The position numbers were made by a program, and so were the translations under genes. The notes beneath the pieces were generated by a model. That model was not told the origin of the DNA, did no database searches, and worked only from the letters and a program-made list of their open reading frames with translations. 64,000 nt of DNA from Streptomyces aurantiacus (GTDB lineage Bacteria; Actinomycetota; Actinomycetes; Streptomycetales; Streptomycetaceae), in the NCBI RefSeq assembly GCF_027107535.1, contig NZ_CP114283.1, positions 3,782,001 to 3,846,000 of the forward strand, in the 5' to 3' direction. Shown here in pieces: positions 17,620-26,155 of the stretch (its first letter is position 1; each line of letters starts with the position of its first letter).

Positions 17620-18501
17620 TCACAGGTCGAGCTGGTACTCCACCGCCCTGTGCGTGGGCAGATAGCCGAGCGTGTCGTTGATGCCCCGCATGTGTGTGTT
17701 GCTGTCCGCCGTGTCGGTGAGCAGGCCGCCTAGCTCCGGGTGCCGCCCGCGCGCCAGGCGGATCGACTCCGCCTTCATCCAGAGGCCGAGGCCGTGGCCA
17801 CGGTGCTCGGGCAGCACACCGGTCCCGTAGTGCTGTCCGTCGCCCCGCCCGTCACCGGGCACGACCAGCTCGGAGAAGCCGACGACCGACCCGTCCGCCG
17901 TGTCCACGACGGCCACGGTGTGCAGCAGTTCGCCGCGCTTGGCGATGGCGTCGGCGGCGGAGAGCACCCGGTCCACGTCCCAGACGACCGTGCCGTAGTC
18001 GGCCCCGTCCATCGGCATGTCGTCCATGGCCCGGCGCGACGCGGCGAAGGTCCGGGCCAGCTCGGGCGCAACCGTGCCCTCCCACTGGATCAACCGGTAG
18101 CCCGCACGGGGGCGTTGGACGATCGTGTCGATGCGGCCGAGGTCGGCGTCGGCCAGCGGCAGGCGGGCGTACGTCAGTGCCAGGACCCTGCGGAATCCGT
18201 GGGCGGCCAGGAAGTGGTCGCCGGGGGAGTCGCCCTCCGCCTGCGCGAGGAGCGATCGGCGTCCCTCGCCCCGTGCCGCCGTGACCGCCGCCTCCAGCAG
18301 ACGGCCGCCGATGCCCCGTCCGCGCTCCGCGCGGTGCACGGCGATCTCCAGCTCGGCGAGATGCTCCTGCCCCTCCTTGGTGAACAGGCGCAGGAACGCG
18401 GACCCGGCCGGCACCCCCTCGTCGTCGGACGCGAGCCAGGCCAGACGGCGGCTCGACGCGGTGGATTCGGGGTCGGTGAGCGCGGTGATGCGGTGCGGCA
18501 A
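17620..18501 (-). CDS. GNAT family N-acetyltransferase, tandem GNAT domains
   Basis: A protein of about 293 residues with two GNAT modules: the first shows VHRAERGRGIGGRLLEAAV, the second VLPEHRGHGLGLWMK and a late NTHMRGINDTLGYLP. Such tandem GNATs include mycothiol synthase-like enzymes, but the substrate is not clear here. The start is uncertain. An ATG at 18639 is in frame but has no spaced ribosome site, and the 46 extra codons have atypical composition. A TTG at 18501 (then PHRITAL) has GGAG five bases upstream and is my choice. Confidence 0.8.
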   Translation of the reverse strand: MPHRITALTDPESTASSRRLAWLASDDEGVPAGSAFLRLFTKEGQEHLAELEIAVHRAERGRGIGGRLLEAAVTAARGEGRRSLLAQAEGDSPGDHFLAAHGFRRVLALTYARLPLADADLGRIDTIVQRPRAGYRLIQWEGTVAPELARTFAASRRAMDDMPMDGADYGTVVWDVDRVLSAADAIAKRGELLHTVAVVDTADGSVVGFSELVVPGDGRGDGQHYGTGVLPEHRGHGLGLWMKAESIRLARGRHPELGGLLTDTADSNTHMRGINDTLGYLPTHRAVEYQLDL

Positions 18502-18720
18502 GACGTCTCCGTCACGGTCGGCGCGAAGTGCGGGAAGCCCGCAGACGCTAGCCGTGACGGAGAACGGCCCGCAACGGCTTTTCGTGAGGTGCCGCGAGCT
18601 TTCCCGAGGTGCCGCGCCGAACGGCCGGTGGCGCGGCATCCCTGCGTGCGGCGGATGCGCGTGGCGGAGCGCCGGCGCACCGCGGAACCCGTCGTGCGGT
18701 ACGCCTCGGATCCGCCCTCG

Positions 18721-18987
18721 TCAGCGGCGGCCCGCCTTCGACCGGTCCAGAGCCGCGACGCCGAGCGCCGCGAGTCCGATCTGGATCAGCCACTCGACCC
18801 AGTCGACTCCGTCGGTGTCGCCCACGTCGAACGCGTTCGCGAGTGCTGAACCGATGAGTGCGGCCACGATGCCGACACCGATCGTCCAGAGAACGCCGAT
18901 GCGCTGACGGCCCGGCACCACGAGCCGGCCCAGCACGCCGATGACGATACCGATCACGATGGCACTGATGATGCCCGAGATCTCCAT
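18721..18987 (-). CDS. GlsB/YeaQ/YmgE-type small membrane protein
   Basis: An 88-residue protein with three hydrophobic segments and the GlsB/YeaQ/YmgE (transglycosylase-associated) signature GVLGRLVVPGRQ followed by a Gly-rich membrane segment (GVGIVAALIGSALA). Members are small inner-membrane proteins often linked to stress; the enzymatic name is historical. The start ATG at 18987 precedes MEISGIISAIVIG. Confidence 0.88.
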   Translation of the reverse strand: MEISGIISAIVIGIVIGVLGRLVVPGRQRIGVLWTIGVGIVAALIGSALANAFDVGDTDGVDWVEWLIQIGLAALGVAALDRSKAGRR

Positions 18988-19062
18988 CTCAGCCCCTCTT
19001 CGTCGTACTCCTTGCCTTCTTGCATGCCCTCCTGAAGGCGAGCGCAGTCGGATCGTCCGCCC

Positions 19063-19608
19063 TTACCCGGTGATGTTCGCGATCCAGCCCGTGATCCCCA
19101 GCACCTCGCGTGCGATGTCGATCACCTCGCGGTCGTCCGTGACCACGCGCACGGTGTCGGCGGGCGCGCGCTCCTCCAGGAGCCGCGCCTTGCCGGCGCT
19201 GCCCCGCAGCTCCTGCTCCAGCTCCGAACCGAGCTCGCGGCCCTTGAGGCGCTTGGCGGCGGTGGCGTCGGTGGCCGTGAGCAGTACCCGTACCAGCCGT
19301 ACGTCCTCGCCGATCGCCCGCTCGAACATGCCCGCCGCGCCGGCCAGCACGCTCACGGTGTTCGTGTAGACGAGACGCCGGTGGCCCAGTTCGGCGAAGT
19401 TCTGCCACACGGCCGCCAGATTGCGTTCGGTGATTCCGGCGCGGTGCGGGTCGTCCGCCGGGGCCGGATGCACCTGGCCCATGAAGTCACCCTCGATGAC
19501 GGCATGCGCGACCCCGGCTCCGCGCAGCCGGGCCGACACCTCCCAGCCGACCGTCGACTTCCCGACACCCGCGCGTCCGCCGATGAGCAGAACCTCCGCA
19601 TGATCCAT
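19063..19608 (-). CDS. P-loop AAA-type ATP-binding protein, small kinase-like
   Basis: A 181-residue protein with a Walker A motif GGRAGVGKST near residue 10, an Asp in VIEGDFMGQVHP, and adenylate-kinase-like architecture with a lid-like stretch (TATDATAAKRLKGRELGSE). It may phosphorylate a small metabolite such as a nucleoside or aminoglycoside-like compound. ATG at 19608 begins MDHAEVLLIGG. It follows the GNAT gene by 55 bases on the same strand, likely in one transcript. Confidence 0.8.
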   Translation of the reverse strand: MDHAEVLLIGGRAGVGKSTVGWEVSARLRGAGVAHAVIEGDFMGQVHPAPADDPHRAGITERNLAAVWQNFAELGHRRLVYTNTVSVLAGAAGMFERAIGEDVRLVRVLLTATDATAAKRLKGRELGSELEQELRGSAGKARLLEERAPADTVRVVTDDREVIDIAREVLGITGWIANITG

Positions 19609-19663
19609 GGGAGCAGCCTGCCAGTCCCGGGCCGGTCCGCGCGATCGAGAGAGGGCCGAAGGG

Positions 19664-20224
19664 TCACTCCGCGCCGTCGGTGAGGCGCCACGTCCGCAGG
19701 GCGACCTCCCGCCCTCGGGACGTCCGCAGAACGGGCTCGTCGTCGGTGAGGGTGAATCCGGCGGCCCGGGCGACGGCGGCGCTGGCCGCGTTGGCCTCCT
19801 CGATGCACAGCACCACGCGGCGTGCTCCCGTGTGCCGCACCGCGTGGGCGGAGAGGAGGCGCACGGCCCGGGAGGCCAGGCCCCGGCCGCGATGGGCGGC
19901 GCCGACGCCGTACGCGATCTCGACGTCCCGCTCGTCGGCCCTGCTGGGGAACAGCAGCACCTCGCCCCGGGGCACGACACCGTCCGTCGTGATCGCGAGC
20001 TGCACCTTGCGCCCCTGGGCCCGCGCCTCCTGGGCCTCGGTGAGGTAGACGAGCGCCGCCGACGAGTCGAAAGGCGAGGCCACCGGTGTCCAGCGCGCGA
20101 TCTCGGGGTCGTCGTACAGCTCGATCAACGCGTCCAGGTCGTCCTCGGACCATTCGCGCAGGTGGAGTCCCTCTCCTTCGAGGCGCAGGCGGGGAGGCAG
20201 GGCGAGTGTCAGCGGGCTGTCCAT
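19664..20224 (-). CDS. GNAT family N-acetyltransferase, RimJ/RimL-like
   Basis: A 186-residue acetyltransferase. RimJ-like features are LHLREWSEDDLDALIELYDD at about residues 20-40, the YGVGAAHRGRGLASRAV acetyl-CoA loop, and RRVVLCIEEANAASAAVARAAGF. It likely modifies a protein N-terminus or an antibiotic-like amine; substrate unknown. The ATG at 20224 begins MDSPLTLALPP. It sits between the phosphotransferase and the P-loop gene, all on the minus strand. Confidence 0.85.
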   Translation of the reverse strand: MDSPLTLALPPRLRLEGEGLHLREWSEDDLDALIELYDDPEIARWTPVASPFDSSAALVYLTEAQEARAQGRKVQLAITTDGVVPRGEVLLFPSRADERDVEIAYGVGAAHRGRGLASRAVRLLSAHAVRHTGARRVVLCIEEANAASAAVARAAGFTLTDDEPVLRTSRGREVALRTWRLTDGAE

Positions 20225-20276
20225 GAGGTGATCCTGCCCCGCGCACGGGCGGGTGGCCAAGGGCGCGTGCCCTCGT

Positions 20277-21512
20277 TCACAGCGCCGCCGAGCGCCCCAG
20301 GTCGACAAGGCACGGGTCAGGGGCACCGGCGCTGCGCACGGCCTCACGTATCTCCGACGCGGGATCGCCCAGGTGGTAGATCCGCTCGGACGGTTCGATG
20401 CCGTCCAGGAACTCCTGGTAGCGCACGGCGTACGCGAGATGGGCGAGCGGTTCGGCGACGGCCAGGGCGCGCGCCGGATCGCTGCCGGGGACCTGCTCGC
20501 GCCAGGCGTCGACCCAGGCACGCACGGCGCTCGCGCGCACCTCCTCGGGGAGGAAGGAGCTCAGGCGCAGACCGTCGAGGACCGGGTTGCCCCAGTGTGC
20601 GTCGGCGAAGTCGATGATCGTGGGCGGCCCGCCGTCGGCACGCCAGTTGCCGGGATGGAAGTCGCCGTGCGCGACCGTGTCCGGCAGACCGCACTCCTCC
20701 AGTGGTCGCACACGATCGGCCAACTCCCGGGCGAGGTCGTGTTCCTGGGCCGTGAGCTCGGTGGAGACCGGGCCGTCGAGCAACTCCGTCACGCGCTCGG
20801 CGAGGCCGGACATCCGGCGGTCCGGCAGAGAGGAGGGCCGCTCCTGTGGCTTTCCGGCGAGGGACGCCTGCGCGGCGACGAACCGCCGTACCCCCGTGGC
20901 GGCGGTCTCCGCCGACACTCCCCAGCAGTCCTCGCCCGGAATGTGCTCCATGAGGACGCGCCCGCCCGCGGAGCCGAGGACGGTGGGGACCAGCTGCGGA
21001 TCGACGCGGGCGAACGCGGAGATGACCTGTGCCTCGTCCGCCGCGAACTGCGGGGTGGCCTTGAGCCAGACCGGCCCTCGGTCGGTCGGCAGCCGGAAGA
21101 GCCCCGCCAGGTTCCAGGTGCGGCGCTGTTCCACGGGCCCGGTCACCGGGCGTCCGGCCGCGGCCAGTTGGTGTTCCGCCCAGTCGAGCAACCGCCGGAG
21201 TCCGTCGGCGTCGGCCCACGGCGCACGCAGCGATTCCTGCGCGCTCAACAGGCCCGGCTCCGAGGGAAGCCGGAGCAGCACACGGGGGCGGTCCAGCGCC
21301 TCGACGTGGTAGGTCACATGGCCGTCGCGCGCACCCCCGCCGCCCTCCACGGCCAGGAGGCGCAGCACTAACACCCGGACGCCCAGGGCCTGTTGGAGTT
21401 GTCGGGTCACGGGCTCGACCTCGGACCACCACGGTACGTCGACGGCGAAGGGGCCGGCGACGCCGAGGAAGTCCTCGCCCGACGTCACCCACGCGCTGAA
21501 GTTTCGGCTCAC
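20277..21512 (-). CDS. Aminoglycoside phosphotransferase-family protein
   Basis: A protein of about 411 residues whose C-terminal half is an APH/choline-kinase fold: RVLMEHIPGED, the catalytic VAHGDFHPGNW and the metal-binding PTIIDFADAHWG. The N-terminal half (to about residue 140) contains a strand/helix-rich region with no clear match. Such APH-like proteins phosphorylate small molecules; resistance is not implied. The frame is open upstream to 21920, but that crosses the ArsR promoter; I chose the GTG at 21512 (then SRNFSAWV). No good ribosome site is visible, so the start is tentative. Confidence 0.78.
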   Translation of the reverse strand: MSRNFSAWVTSGEDFLGVAGPFAVDVPWWSEVEPVTRQLQQALGVRVLVLRLLAVEGGGGARDGHVTYHVEALDRPRVLLRLPSEPGLLSAQESLRAPWADADGLRRLLDWAEHQLAAAGRPVTGPVEQRRTWNLAGLFRLPTDRGPVWLKATPQFAADEAQVISAFARVDPQLVPTVLGSAGGRVLMEHIPGEDCWGVSAETAATGVRRFVAAQASLAGKPQERPSSLPDRRMSGLAERVTELLDGPVSTELTAQEHDLARELADRVRPLEECGLPDTVAHGDFHPGNWRADGGPPTIIDFADAHWGNPVLDGLRLSSFLPEEVRASAVRAWVDAWREQVPGSDPARALAVAEPLAHLAYAVRYQEFLDGIEPSERIYHLGDPASEIREAVRSAGAPDPCLVDLGRSAAL

Positions 21513-21655
21513 CGCGACAGTGTGGGCGGTGCCGACCTGTGCGGCCAGCGATTTTCGCTCTCCGGGCGTTCTCCGTCTCCCGCCGGACGTGATCGCACTC
21601 TGTGACGAGTGCGGGTGAATCCGGCGGCCTCTCCGCACCCGCCTGACCCTTGCGA

Positions 21656-21691
21656 TTGACATGCAGGTGATTGACTGCATAACGTTGAGTG
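21656..21691 (+). promoter_or_regulatory. Promoter with overlapping ATGCAG-N8-CTGCAT operator
   Basis: A -35 TTGACA (21656-21661) and a -10 CATAAC (21678-21683) are 16 bases apart, placing the transcript start at about 21690-21691, exactly on a GTG. A perfect inverted repeat ATGCAG (21661-21666) and CTGCAT (21675-21680) fills the spacer. That is the expected layout for autorepression by the ArsR-type protein encoded directly downstream. Confidence 0.75.
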
Positions 21692-22521
21692 TGCGATCGG
21701 ATGAGGAAGCAGAGACGGAGAAACAGCCGGGAGCGGCCGGGGACGCGGAGACCGACCAGGTCTTCAAGGCGCTGGCCGACGGGACACGCAGACGCCTGCT
21801 CGACAGGCTGCACGAACACAGCGGGCAGACGCTGGGCGAGCTCTGCGAACACATCGACATGACCCGCCAGTCGGTGACCCAGCACCTGGCCGTCCTGGAG
21901 GCCGCCAACCTGGTCAGCACGGTGCGGCGGGGACGGCAGAAGCTGCACTACCTCAACCCCGTACCGCTCCACGAGATCCAGGAGCGGTGGATCGACAAGT
22001 TCGAGCGTCCGCGCCTTCGCGCGCTGAGCGCACTCAAGCGACGAGCCGAGGAAGACATGACCGACAAGCCGACTTTCGTGTACGTCACCTACATCGCCAG
22101 CACTCCGGAGAAGGTGTGGGACGCCCTCACCGACGCCGACGTCACGGCCACGTACTGGGGCCACAGCAACGTCTCGGAGGACTGGCGCCCCGGCTCGCGG
22201 TGGGAGCATCGGCGCACGGACGGTTCCGGCGTCGCCGACGTGGTCGGCAGCGTCGTGGAGAGTGAGCGGCCCACCCGTCTGGTGACCACCTGGGCCTCGC
22301 CCGAGGACGAGAAGCAGGAGGACCGGCATTCCAGGGTCACCTACGACATCCGGCCGCACGGCGACATCGTCCGGCTGACCGTCACGCACGAGGACCTGGC
22401 GGACGAGACCGCGGCCAGGGAGGTCTCCGGCGGCTGGCCGGCCGTCCTGGCCAACCTGAAGTCGCTCCTGGAGACCGGCAGTCCGCTGCCGCAGGAGCCG
22501 TGGCTGGTGCCCGGGAACTGA
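21691..22521 (+). CDS. ArsR-family HTH fused to SRPBCC (AHSA1) domain
   Basis: A 276-residue fusion. The N-terminal winged HTH (about residues 22-110) has FKALADGTRRRLLDRL and the recognition helix MTRQSVTQHLAVLEAANLV. The C-terminal SRPBCC/AHSA1 domain (about 125-270) has YIASTPEKVWDALTDADV and a hydrophobic cavity pattern, suggesting a small-molecule ligand rather than a metal; no ArsR-type Cys cluster is seen. In other genomes the two halves are often adjacent genes, so this may be a one-component sensor. I moved the start from the upstream ATG at 21661, which lies inside the promoter, to the GTG at 21691, implying a leaderless mRNA. Confidence 0.88.
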   Translation: MRSDEEAETEKQPGAAGDAETDQVFKALADGTRRRLLDRLHEHSGQTLGELCEHIDMTRQSVTQHLAVLEAANLVSTVRRGRQKLHYLNPVPLHEIQERWIDKFERPRLRALSALKRRAEEDMTDKPTFVYVTYIASTPEKVWDALTDADVTATYWGHSNVSEDWRPGSRWEHRRTDGSGVADVVGSVVESERPTRLVTTWASPEDEKQEDRHSRVTYDIRPHGDIVRLTVTHEDLADETAAREVSGGWPAVLANLKSLLETGSPLPQEPWLVPGN

Positions 22522-22539
22522 CCGCCCGGTCGCGTGGGC

Positions 22540-22575
22540 CGGCCGGTCCGCGGCGCTCGGCGCGCGGACCGGCCG
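22540..22575. terminator. Bidirectional hairpin terminator
   Basis: A 13-bp perfect stem (22540-22552 and 22563-22575, core GGCCGGTCCGCG) with a 10-base loop lies between the convergent ArsR-SRPBCC and SPW genes. Confidence 0.8.
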
Positions 22576-22602
22576 ACAGTCCTCATCCGTGCAGACGTCC
22601 TG

Positions 22603-23043
22603 CTATGTCTGTGGTGCACTCTTCGTGGAGGCGGCCGCGCACAGGAATCCCAGCATCACGGCGAGGACGCCGATGATGATGTTGTTCAGTACGACGCCCG
22701 CGTCGGGGCTCTCGCCGACGATCCAGGGCGAGATGATCATCCAGGCGCCTATGGCGCACATGGCCCAGCTCAGGCCGTACATCCGCGTCGGAGTGGTGGT
22801 GAATCCGAGAGCCAGTACGCCGATGGCGATGCCCATGATGAGGTTGTGCGTCACGAGGGCGGGCTGACTCGTCGTGTAGTGGAGAATCCACGGGGAAGCG
22901 GCGCAGTACAGACCGAGCAGGAACACCGGTCCGTCCACGAGCGCCACATCGCGACCACCGAGCATGCGGTCGTATCGATCCCGCATTTCGGGTACATCAG
23001 GGTGGCTGGTGATGTCACCTCTGGTGTTCGAGACGTTGGCCAT
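22603..23043 (-). CDS. SPW repeat membrane protein
   Basis: A 146-residue protein with four hydrophobic segments in two SPW repeats; the defining Ser-Pro-Trp tripeptides are in CAASPWILHY and IISPWIVGES. SPW proteins are small membrane proteins of unknown function. ATG 23043 follows a strong AAAGGAG site. It is transcribed divergently from the CarH-like regulator with about 230 bases between, including an AT-rich patch (CTTATTTTCTGTTTATG). Confidence 0.88.
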   Translation of the reverse strand: MANVSNTRGDITSHPDVPEMRDRYDRMLGGRDVALVDGPVFLLGLYCAASPWILHYTTSQPALVTHNLIMGIAIGVLALGFTTTPTRMYGLSWAMCAIGAWMIISPWIVGESPDAGVVLNNIIIGVLAVMLGFLCAAASTKSAPQT

Positions 23044-23277
23044 GACTCGACTCCTTTGTCTCTGCAGGCCTGACCGCGACTGTGCGGTGTGCGGTAGACG
23101 CCGCGTACGTACATTCTGCGCTTATTTTCTGTTTATGTGTAGCTCTGGGGTGATATGGCAGAGGCGGATGTGGCGCCGTCCGCACGGGGCCGTCCGCGGG
23201 TCCACTGCCGCGGCCGTCACGGAGGCCGAGGGCCGGGGCGCCGACTCGCATCGATTCTGCGTCGTACAGTCGGATTC

Positions 23278-24495
23278 ATGAACGGGTCGACGGGCGGGCC
23301 GGGTCGGCCGGAGTCCGACACGAACGAGACAGTGGCGGGCGGGGCGGGGATGACGACCGGGGGCCTGGCCCGTCGGCTCGGAGTGTCTCCGACCACGCTC
23401 CGCTCGTGGGACCGCCGGTACGGCCTGGGCCCCGCGGTCCGCGCAGACGGGCGGCACCGCCGCTGGACACCCCGGGACGTGGCGGTGCTGGAGGCGATGT
23501 GCCGGCTCACCTCGGCCGGTGTGCCACCCGCCGAGGCGGCGCGCGCCGCCCAGGAGGCAGCTGCCGGAGAGGGAGCCGCCAGGGGCGGCGGCGCGGGGGC
23601 CGCCGGAGAAGCGGCCGCTGAGCGGCGGACCGCGGTGGACGGGACTGGCCCGGCCCCTGCGGGCCGGTCCGCGGCCGTTGACGGAGAAGCCCCGCCCGAA
23701 CGCCTGCCGCCCGCAGGGGGCAGCCCGGCGGCCGGGGCCCGGCCCGCGGTCGGCGGCCTGAAGCCCGGGAGCGGTCGGCGCTCGCACGCGGCGGGCGCAC
23801 TGCCCCTCGGCGATGTGCGCCAGGAGTGCCGCGGGCTGGCCCGGGCGGCCGTGCGGCTCGACGCCCCGGCCGTGGACGGCCAACTGGCCTCGGCCGTCGA
23901 GCGGTACGGCCTCGCCGTCGCCTGGGAGGAGGTGATGGTGCCGACCCTGCACGCCGTGGGACGCAAGTGGGCGTCGTCCGGCGACCGCTATGTCGAGGTC
24001 GAACACCTGCTGTCCTGGCACGTCTCCACCGCGCTGCGCCGTGTCACGCCGTCCTCCCGGGCGGCGACGCCGTGGGACGTCGCGCAGGGGCCCGTGGTCC
24101 TGGCCTGCCTGCCGGGCGAGCAGCACACCCTGCCGCTGGAGGCGCTCAACGCCGGGCTCACGGAACGCGGCCTGCCCACCAGGATGTTCGGCGCGGCGGT
24201 TCCGTTGGAGGCACTCACCGCGGCGGTGCGCCGTGTGGGACCCGCGGCCGTGGTCCTGTGGGCCCAGGGCCGTTCCACGGCGAGCATCCCTCTGGCCCGG
24301 CACATCGCCGCCACGCAGTGGGGAGTGCGGGGCGCGCGAAGTCAGCCCACGGTCGTCCTCGGCGGCCCCGGATGGGCCGGCCGCTCGGCCCGGGGCATGG
24401 TCCGGCCGTCGAGCCTGACGGAGGCGTTGTCGGTTCTCACTGCCCGGTACGAGAGCGGCGCCCGGGGCCGGCCGGCCGACGGGCCGGCCGACTGA
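23278..24495 (+). CDS. MerR-HTH / B12-binding-type regulator, CarH-like
   Basis: A 405-residue regulator. The N-terminal MerR HTH (about 26-90: LARRLGVSPTTLRSWDRRYG) is joined by a long Ala/Gly/Pro-rich linker (about 92-170) to a CarH/LitR-like light-sensing C-terminus. The helical cap (about 180-260) has WASSGDRYVEVEHLLSWHV with Trp231 and Glu242-His243; the Rossmann part has GEQHTLPLEAL with His283, the expected cobalamin ligand. In T. thermophilus CarH the Trp and Glu-His are separated by nine residues and the Trp is followed by His; here the gap is ten and Ala follows. It neighbours photolyase, as LitR/CarH genes often do. A TACAGT -10-like box seven bases before the ATG suggests a leaderless start. 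Confidence 0.85.
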   Translation: MNGSTGGPGRPESDTNETVAGGAGMTTGGLARRLGVSPTTLRSWDRRYGLGPAVRADGRHRRWTPRDVAVLEAMCRLTSAGVPPAEAARAAQEAAAGEGAARGGGAGAAGEAAAERRTAVDGTGPAPAGRSAAVDGEAPPERLPPAGGSPAAGARPAVGGLKPGSGRRSHAAGALPLGDVRQECRGLARAAVRLDAPAVDGQLASAVERYGLAVAWEEVMVPTLHAVGRKWASSGDRYVEVEHLLSWHVSTALRRVTPSSRAATPWDVAQGPVVLACLPGEQHTLPLEALNAGLTERGLPTRMFGAAVPLEALTAAVRRVGPAAVVLWAQGRSTASIPLARHIAATQWGVRGARSQPTVVLGGPGWAGRSARGMVRPSSLTEALSVLTARYESGARGRPADGPAD

Positions 24496-24568
24496 TCGCT
24501 TCCCGGACCGGCGGGCCGCGGCACCGCACGCGACGCGCCCGATCCGCCCGCGCCGCCCCCGAGTTGCC

Positions 24569-25942
24569 TCACTCGCGTCCGCGGGCCCGCTTGAAGCGGG
24601 CCAGCCCTTCGGAGAGTTCGACGATGGGATCGGGATAGTCGTAGGCGGCACGCTCCAGACCCTGGAGTTTCCACGGCTCGTGCACCGAGGCCCCGTCCAG
24701 CCCTGCGAGTTCGGGCACCCAGCGCCGTACGTACGCGCCGTCCGGGTCGTACCGCTTGGCCTGCAGGACCGGGTTGAGGACCCGGTTGGGCCGGGTGTCG
24801 GTGCCTGTTCCCGCCACCCACTGCCAGTTGAGCTGGTTGTTGGCGACGTCGCCGTCGACGAGGAGGTCCAGGAAGTGGCGGGCGCCCACGCGCCAGTCGA
24901 CGTAGAGCGTCTTGGCGAGGAAGCTCGCGGTCAGCAGGCGGCCCCGGTTGTGCATCCAGCCCTCGTGCCGCAGCTGGCGCATCGCCGCGTCGACGACGGG
25001 ATAGCCGGTCCGCCCCTCCTTCCAGTCCTCGATCTCCTGCCGCGCCTCGGCCTGCGACCGCCACCGGTCGTGCCGGGTGCGGTAGTCCGCCGTGGAGACG
25101 CCCGGCCGCGCCGCCAGTACCTGATGGTGGAAGTCCCGCCACGCCAGCTGCCGTACGAAGGCATCGGCGCCGGGTCCGCCCGTCTGCCGCGCCCGGTGGA
25201 CGAGCTCGACGGCGGACAGCGTCCCGAAGTGGATGTGCGGGGAGAAGTGCGACGTGGCGTCCCCGGCCAGATCGTCGTGGCGTTCCTCGTACTGGGCGAT
25301 CCCGTTCCGCAGCCAGGCCGTGAGCCGCTTCCGGCCCTCCCGTTCGCCGCCCGTGGCGAGGCCCTCCGACAGGCCGGACAGCTCCGCGCGCTCGGGGAGC
25401 CTCTCCGAACCGACGTTCTCCGGTACGGGCACGGCCCGGGGCGCGCCCAGTACGTGACGCTGGTGATGCCGCTCCCAGCGCCGGAAGTACGGGGTGAAGA
25501 CGGCGAAGTGGTCCGAGGACGCCGGGGCGACCGCGCCCGGTGCCAGGGCGGTGACCACCTCGTCGTGGACGTGCAGTCGGCGGCCCTCGGCCTCCAGGGC
25601 GCTGCGCAGCCGCTGCTCGCGCCGCTGGGCGTAGGAGGTGACTCCGGCGGCCATGTGCACTTCGTCCGCGTCCGTCTCGGCGGCCACCTTGCACACCTCG
25701 TCGACGAGATCCCCCGAGCGGAACACGAGCCGGCCGCCGCGCTCGCGCAGGCCCGCGTCCAGATCCCGCAGGCAGTCGGCGAGGAACGCCAGCCGGTTGG
25801 GAGCGGCGAAGCCGGCCTCGTCGACGGCCCGGTCGCGCACGAAGAGAGGCACCACGGCGCGCGCGTCGTCGAGAGCGGCGTGCAGCGGCGGATGATCGTG
25901 CAGGCGCAGGTCGGAGGTGAACAGGACGACCGAGACGTTCAT
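24569..25942 (-). CDS. phrB: Deoxyribodipyrimidine photolyase
   Basis: Light-driven repair of cyclobutane pyrimidine dimers. The 457-residue protein has an N-terminal antenna domain (VVLFTSDLRLHDHPPL from residue 5) and a C-terminal FAD domain with SPHIHFGTLS, TGYPVVDAAMRQLRHEGWMHNRGR and NQLNWQWVAGTGTDTRPNR, the classic photolyase signatures. Length and motifs indicate a class I CPD photolyase. It is convergent with the CarH-like regulator and lies downstream of the SDR gene on the same strand, so light control of the pair is plausible. Confidence 0.93.
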   Translation of the reverse strand: MNVSVVLFTSDLRLHDHPPLHAALDDARAVVPLFVRDRAVDEAGFAAPNRLAFLADCLRDLDAGLRERGGRLVFRSGDLVDEVCKVAAETDADEVHMAAGVTSYAQRREQRLRSALEAEGRRLHVHDEVVTALAPGAVAPASSDHFAVFTPYFRRWERHHQRHVLGAPRAVPVPENVGSERLPERAELSGLSEGLATGGEREGRKRLTAWLRNGIAQYEERHDDLAGDATSHFSPHIHFGTLSAVELVHRARQTGGPGADAFVRQLAWRDFHHQVLAARPGVSTADYRTRHDRWRSQAEARQEIEDWKEGRTGYPVVDAAMRQLRHEGWMHNRGRLLTASFLAKTLYVDWRVGARHFLDLLVDGDVANNQLNWQWVAGTGTDTRPNRVLNPVLQAKRYDPDGAYVRRWVPELAGLDGASVHEPWKLQGLERAAYDYPDPIVELSEGLARFKRARGRE

Positions 25943-26155
25943 GCGGGACTCCGGAACTCCAGGACGAGGCGACGGGACGAGGAGACGAGCGGACGAGGGG
26001 GAGACGGGGACGACGGGGCGTCGGAGGCAGGGGACGGCGGTGGCGCCGAGGTGAGCCGGACCGCGCTGCCTCAGCCATCAGGTACTTCTGGTTCGGCAGG
26101 GCGGGCGGATGCGCGGGTCGGCTGTTTTGTTGTGTTTCGGGGTGTCTTGGGGGCG

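Noticed and set aside
18502..18639. N-terminal extension of the tandem GNAT to ATG 18639
   Set aside because: Third-position GC is low for coding DNA here and no spaced ribosome site is present; TTG 18501 is better supported, though not certain.
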